Origin: Prosthecochloris sp.
GTDB lineage: Bacteria > Bacteroidota > Chlorobiia > Chlorobiales > Chlorobiaceae
Direction: 5' to 3'
DNA: 64,000 nt
NCBI GenBank assembly: GCA_004028745.1
Contig: RAZP01000019.1
Span: 12,797 to 76,796 of the forward strand
Of the stretch, positions 61,531 to 64,000 are shown one piece after another. A model generated the notes under the pieces. The model saw only the letters and a program-made list of their open reading frames with translations. It was not told the DNA's origin and ran no database searches. The position numbers and the translations under genes were made by a program. Every line of letters begins with the position of its first letter. Within the stretch, counting starts at the first letter, position 1.

Positions 61531-62334
61531 ATGGCAGATCAGATAGAAAAAAAACAACAGTCAGGAGTCGGAAAAATAGGCGCGTTCCTCATGGGCCGCA
61601 GTTACTATGTTCTTGGTGTTCTTCTCTTTCTGGTTGTCTGGCAGGCCGCAAGCATGTTGAAACTGTTCGGTAACGATTTCAGCGAGGCATTTTCTCCATG
61701 GGCGGCGGCTCTCGCTTTGGTGGAGATGGCTCAAAACGGAGATATCGTGCGGCACGCGATTCCGAGCCTTCGAAGAGTGCTGGTCAGTCTTGCTTTTGCT
61801 ATCCTGGTTGCACTTCCTGTAGGGGTTCTTGTGGGATATTTCAAAAGACTTGAGCAACTGACCTATGTGGTTTTTCAGTTTATGCGCATGATCTCTCCTC
61901 TGGCATGGATGCCGATTGCGATTATCATGTTCGGGGTCGGAGACCTGTCGGTTACCTTTCTGCTCTGGCTGGTCGCAATCTGGCCGCTGATTCTCAATAC
62001 CGCCCACGGTGCCGGCAGGGTAAGTCCGCTCTGGCTGAATATGGCGAAAACCATGGGGGCTATGGACGCGGGTATTCTCAGGAAAATCATTATTCCGGCG
62101 GCTATTCCAGATATGCTGACCGGGCTGCGTTTGGCTGTTGGCGTGAGCTGGATCATTCTTGTCCCGGCGGAGATGCTTGGTGTTCCGGACGGACTCGGCT
62201 ATTTCATCCTCGACACCAGGGACAGGTTTCGCTACGATCAGCTGATGGCTACCATTGTGGTTATTGGGGCCATCGGTTATCTGCTTGATTCGATCAATCG
62301 CTGGTTGATCAGCAAATACTCGTGGAAAATCTGA
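61531..62334 (+). CDS. ABC transporter permease, NitT/TauT type
   Basis: Inner-membrane permease of 267 residues from the ATG at 61531 (MADQIEKKQQ); a longer frame to 61495 adds 12 non-family residues. About six membrane helices and the EAA loop that contacts the ATPase are visible (NMAKTMGAMDAGILRKIIIPAAIPDMLTGLRLAVGVSW). It follows the binding-protein gene after a 168-base gap and precedes the first ATPase by 16 bases. Confidence 0.9.
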   Translation: MADQIEKKQQSGVGKIGAFLMGRSYYVLGVLLFLVVWQAASMLKLFGNDFSEAFSPWAAALALVEMAQNGDIVRHAIPSLRRVLVSLAFAILVALPVGVLVGYFKRLEQLTYVVFQFMRMISPLAWMPIAIIMFGVGDLSVTFLLWLVAIWPLILNTAHGAGRVSPLWLNMAKTMGAMDAGILRKIIIPAAIPDMLTGLRLAVGVSWIILVPAEMLGVPDGLGYFILDTRDRFRYDQLMATIVVIGAIGYLLDSINRWLISKYSWKI

Positions 62335-62350
62335 TAACGGGAGATGAACT

Positions 62351-63187
62351 ATGACGGAAGGAAGGAGGAATGGCGGCTTCTGGGCAGGTGCAGAAACGTT
62401 CATAACCTTGAAAGGGGTATCAAAGAATTTCAAGAAGAACGGTAAGGAGATTACGGTAGTAAACGATTGCAATCTTGACATCGCGGAAAACGAGTTTCTG
62501 GTTATTGTCGGTCCGACCGGCAGTGGAAAATCAACACTCCTGAAACTGATTGCAGGTTTCGAGGCCCCGACGACGGGAGAGATCAGGGTCGGCGGCGATA
62601 TAATAAAGGGACCGGGCGCCGACCGGGGAATGATCTTTCAGGAATACGCTCTCCTTCCATGGAGAAATGTCCTGAAAAACGTCGAACTGGGGCTTGAATT
62701 TAAAGGCAGCAAAAACGAGGCTGAAAACAGGAAGCTGGCTATGAAATACATCGATATGGTCGGGCTTTCCTATGCGGTGAACAAATATCCTGTCGAGCTT
62801 TCCGGAGGAATGAAACGAAGAGCATCACTGGCCATGATTCTTGTCACCAAACCGAAAATACTGCTCATGGATGGACCGTTCAACGCGCTTGACTCGAAAA
62901 CAAAAATGACACTGCATACCGAGATTACAAGGATCTGGGAGCACGAGCACAATACGATCATCTTTGTCACGTCGGAGCTTGACGAGGCAGTAAAGCTGAG
63001 CGACCGGATCGCGGTGATGAACAGGGCCGGCAGGATTGCCAAAATCTTTAATAATGACCTGCCGCGTCCCCGTACCGGGAAGGCGGCGCTTGACACTGAT
63101 TTTCATAACCGGTTCATCAAACTTCGTGAAGAGGTGCTGAACGAGGTGAAAGCCGGTGCGGGTCAGGCTGTTTGTGAATACCGGTAG
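62351..63187 (+). CDS. ABC transporter ATPase with degenerate catalytic site
   Basis: 278-residue nucleotide-binding subunit. Walker A GPTGSGKS (54-61), Q-loop Gln97 and signature LSGGM (150-154) are intact, but the Walker B glutamate is Gly175 (LLMDGPFNALD) and the H-loop histidine is Ser208 (FVTSELDEA). Such a subunit can bind ATP but should hydrolyse poorly by itself. A clear GGGAG site precedes the ATG. The next gene encodes a second, complementary ATPase, so they probably form an asymmetric heterodimer. Confidence 0.92.
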   Translation: MTEGRRNGGFWAGAETFITLKGVSKNFKKNGKEITVVNDCNLDIAENEFLVIVGPTGSGKSTLLKLIAGFEAPTTGEIRVGGDIIKGPGADRGMIFQEYALLPWRNVLKNVELGLEFKGSKNEAENRKLAMKYIDMVGLSYAVNKYPVELSGGMKRRASLAMILVTKPKILLMDGPFNALDSKTKMTLHTEITRIWEHEHNTIIFVTSELDEAVKLSDRIAVMNRAGRIAKIFNNDLPRPRTGKAALDTDFHNRFIKLREEVLNEVKAGAGQAVCEYR

Positions 63188-63198
63188 TAATCAGGTCA

Positions 63199-63219
63199 CG
63201 CGACAAATAGAGGTGCCTT
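63199..63219. repeat. Half-arm remnant of the MITE-like repeat between the two ATPase genes
   Basis: GCGACAAATAGAGGTGCC matches the right arm of the repeat family. It lies in the 46-base gap between the two ATPase genes, so a repeat once sat inside this operon or its arm was captured there. Confidence 0.45.
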
Positions 63220-63233
63220 TAAATGAAAAGGTT

Positions 63234-64000
63234 ATGAGCGACAATGTAAACAACGGGAAGCCGCTTCTTGAATTGCAGGGGATAAGCAAAGTTTTCAACA
63301 AAGAAGGGAAAGATTTTCTTGCACTTGAAAATGTAGACCTGAGCGTCGAGGAGGGTGAGTTTGTCTGCATTCTCGGCCCGACAGGATGCGGTAAATCGGT
63401 AACCCTGCAGATTGTTGCTGGACTTATCGAGCAGACCACCGGCTCGGTTATTCTTGACGGAGCAGAGGAGCACGGCCCCGGACCTCACAAGGGAATGGTT
63501 TTTCAGGAGTATGCGCTTTTGCCGTGGAGAAACGTCATAGAAAACGTTGAGATAGGGCTCGAACTGAAGCATGTTCCCCGAAACGAGAGGCACAACATAG
63601 CGAAAGAGCAGCTTGCCACGGTAGGGTTAAGCGGTACCGAGCATCAGAAAGTACATGAGATCTCGGTAGGCATGCGCCAGAGAGTGGCGATCGCACGTGC
63701 GCTTGCAAACGGTCCGAAAATACTGCTCATGGACGAACCTTTCGAAGCGCTTGATGCACTGACCAAAGAAGAGATGCAGATACAGATCATCAAAGTATGG
63801 GAGAAAACGCGAACCACCATTCTTTTTGTAACCCACGATGTCGACGAAGCGATATTTCTCTCTGACAGGATCTGTGTCATGGACATCAATCCCGGCAGGC
63901 TTAAGAAAGTGCTTGTAAACCATCTGCCGAGGCCTCGCCATGAGTGCATGAGCAGGACGGACAGGGAGTTCAACGAGATGCGGGACGAGATCATCGCGCT
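63234..64000 (+). CDS. ABC transporter ATPase, second subunit (runs off the window)
   Basis: Starts at ATG 63234 (MSDNVNNGKPLLELQGISKVF) and stays open to the edge, 255 codons seen. Walker A GPTGCGKS (48-55), Q-loop VFQEYALLPW, Walker B with its glutamate LLMDEPFEALD (D167, E168) and H-loop His201 (FVTHDVDEA) are all intact; the signature is changed to ISVGM (143-147) where LSGGM is expected. It complements the first ATPase. The C-terminus is missing because the sequence ends; a second permease or other gene may follow. Confidence 0.9.
   Translation, partial: MSDNVNNGKPLLELQGISKVFNKEGKDFLALENVDLSVEEGEFVCILGPTGCGKSVTLQIVAGLIEQTTGSVILDGAEEHGPGPHKGMVFQEYALLPWRNVIENVEIGLELKHVPRNERHNIAKEQLATVGLSGTEHQKVHEISVGMRQRVAIARALANGPKILLMDEPFEALDALTKEEMQIQIIKVWEKTRTTILFVTHDVDEAIFLSDRICVMDINPGRLKKVLVNHLPRPRHECMSRTDREFNEMRDEIIA

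Noticed and set aside
61561..62481. 306-codon minus-strand frame across permease and ATPase genes
   Set aside because: Antisense to two conserved transporter genes; composition Arg/His/Asn-rich with no signal or motif.

Overview
The window looks like the chromosomal origin region of a green sulfur bacterium (Chlorobi), most likely a Prosthecochloris or marine Chlorobium relative. The evidence is a gene set I associate with that group: flavocytochrome c sulfide dehydrogenase (fccA-fccB), a geranylgeranyl reductase of the bchP type followed directly by a Ycf49-like (DUF2499-DUF3593) membrane protein, a family B DNA polymerase, atpD-atpC split from the rest of the ATP synthase, GTP-type PEP carboxykinase and a DsrE-type sulfur protein. 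No rRNA or species marker is present, so genus is inference.

Layout. 0.2-5.6 kb, minus strand: rlmD, a ROK glucokinase, and rpmH-rnpA-yidD-yidC. 5.6-10.3 kb: a bipartite origin with DnaA boxes on both sides of dnaA, then dnaN, recF and a DUF721/DciA gene. 10.5-18.3 kb: a small membrane protein, a short site-2 protease, a CYTH enzyme, then FprA flavodiiron protein, family B polymerase and mnmG on the minus strand. 18.3-21.1 kb: repeats, a hairpin-rich leader and fccAB with its terminator. 21.5-29.6 kb: secD-secF-lipoprotein-surA, then gyrB, yraN and rnhB on the minus strand. 29.8-38.2 kb: RNase G, a four-helix-bundle ORF element, dapD, ctpA; opposite them glyS, a shortened copy of the same element, bchP and the Ycf49-like gene. 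38.7-51.2 kb is the accessory part: esterase, a Cys/Gly-rich peptide that looks like a modified-peptide precursor, an IS5-type transposase wreck, a secreted protein, an XRE-cupin/flavodoxin pair, a PflA-like radical SAM protein, a tandem-repeat protein, an outer-membrane barrel candidate and a 1224-residue patatin protein overlapping a four-helix membrane protein. 51.3-57.9 kb: clpS, LD-carboxypeptidase, atpDC, tRNA-Thr, a TlpA-like lipoprotein, pckG, a Cys-rich small protein and dodecin. 58.3 kb to the end: DsrE-like protein, CooC-like ATPase and a NitT/TauT-type ABC transporter whose second ATPase runs off the window.

At least eleven copies or pieces of one palindromic, MITE-like repeat (ends GGGCACCTCTATTAATT) lie between genes. 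Some copies carry matching changes in both arms, which points to selection on a hairpin or to arm-to-arm gene conversion. The strongest leads are the two ABC ATPases whose defects fall in the same composite ATP site, the Cys-x9-Cys-x9-Cys peptide, the paired full and internally deleted four-helix-bundle elements that each fill a gap between co-directional genes, the hairpin array ahead of fccA, and the tandem-repeat protein.
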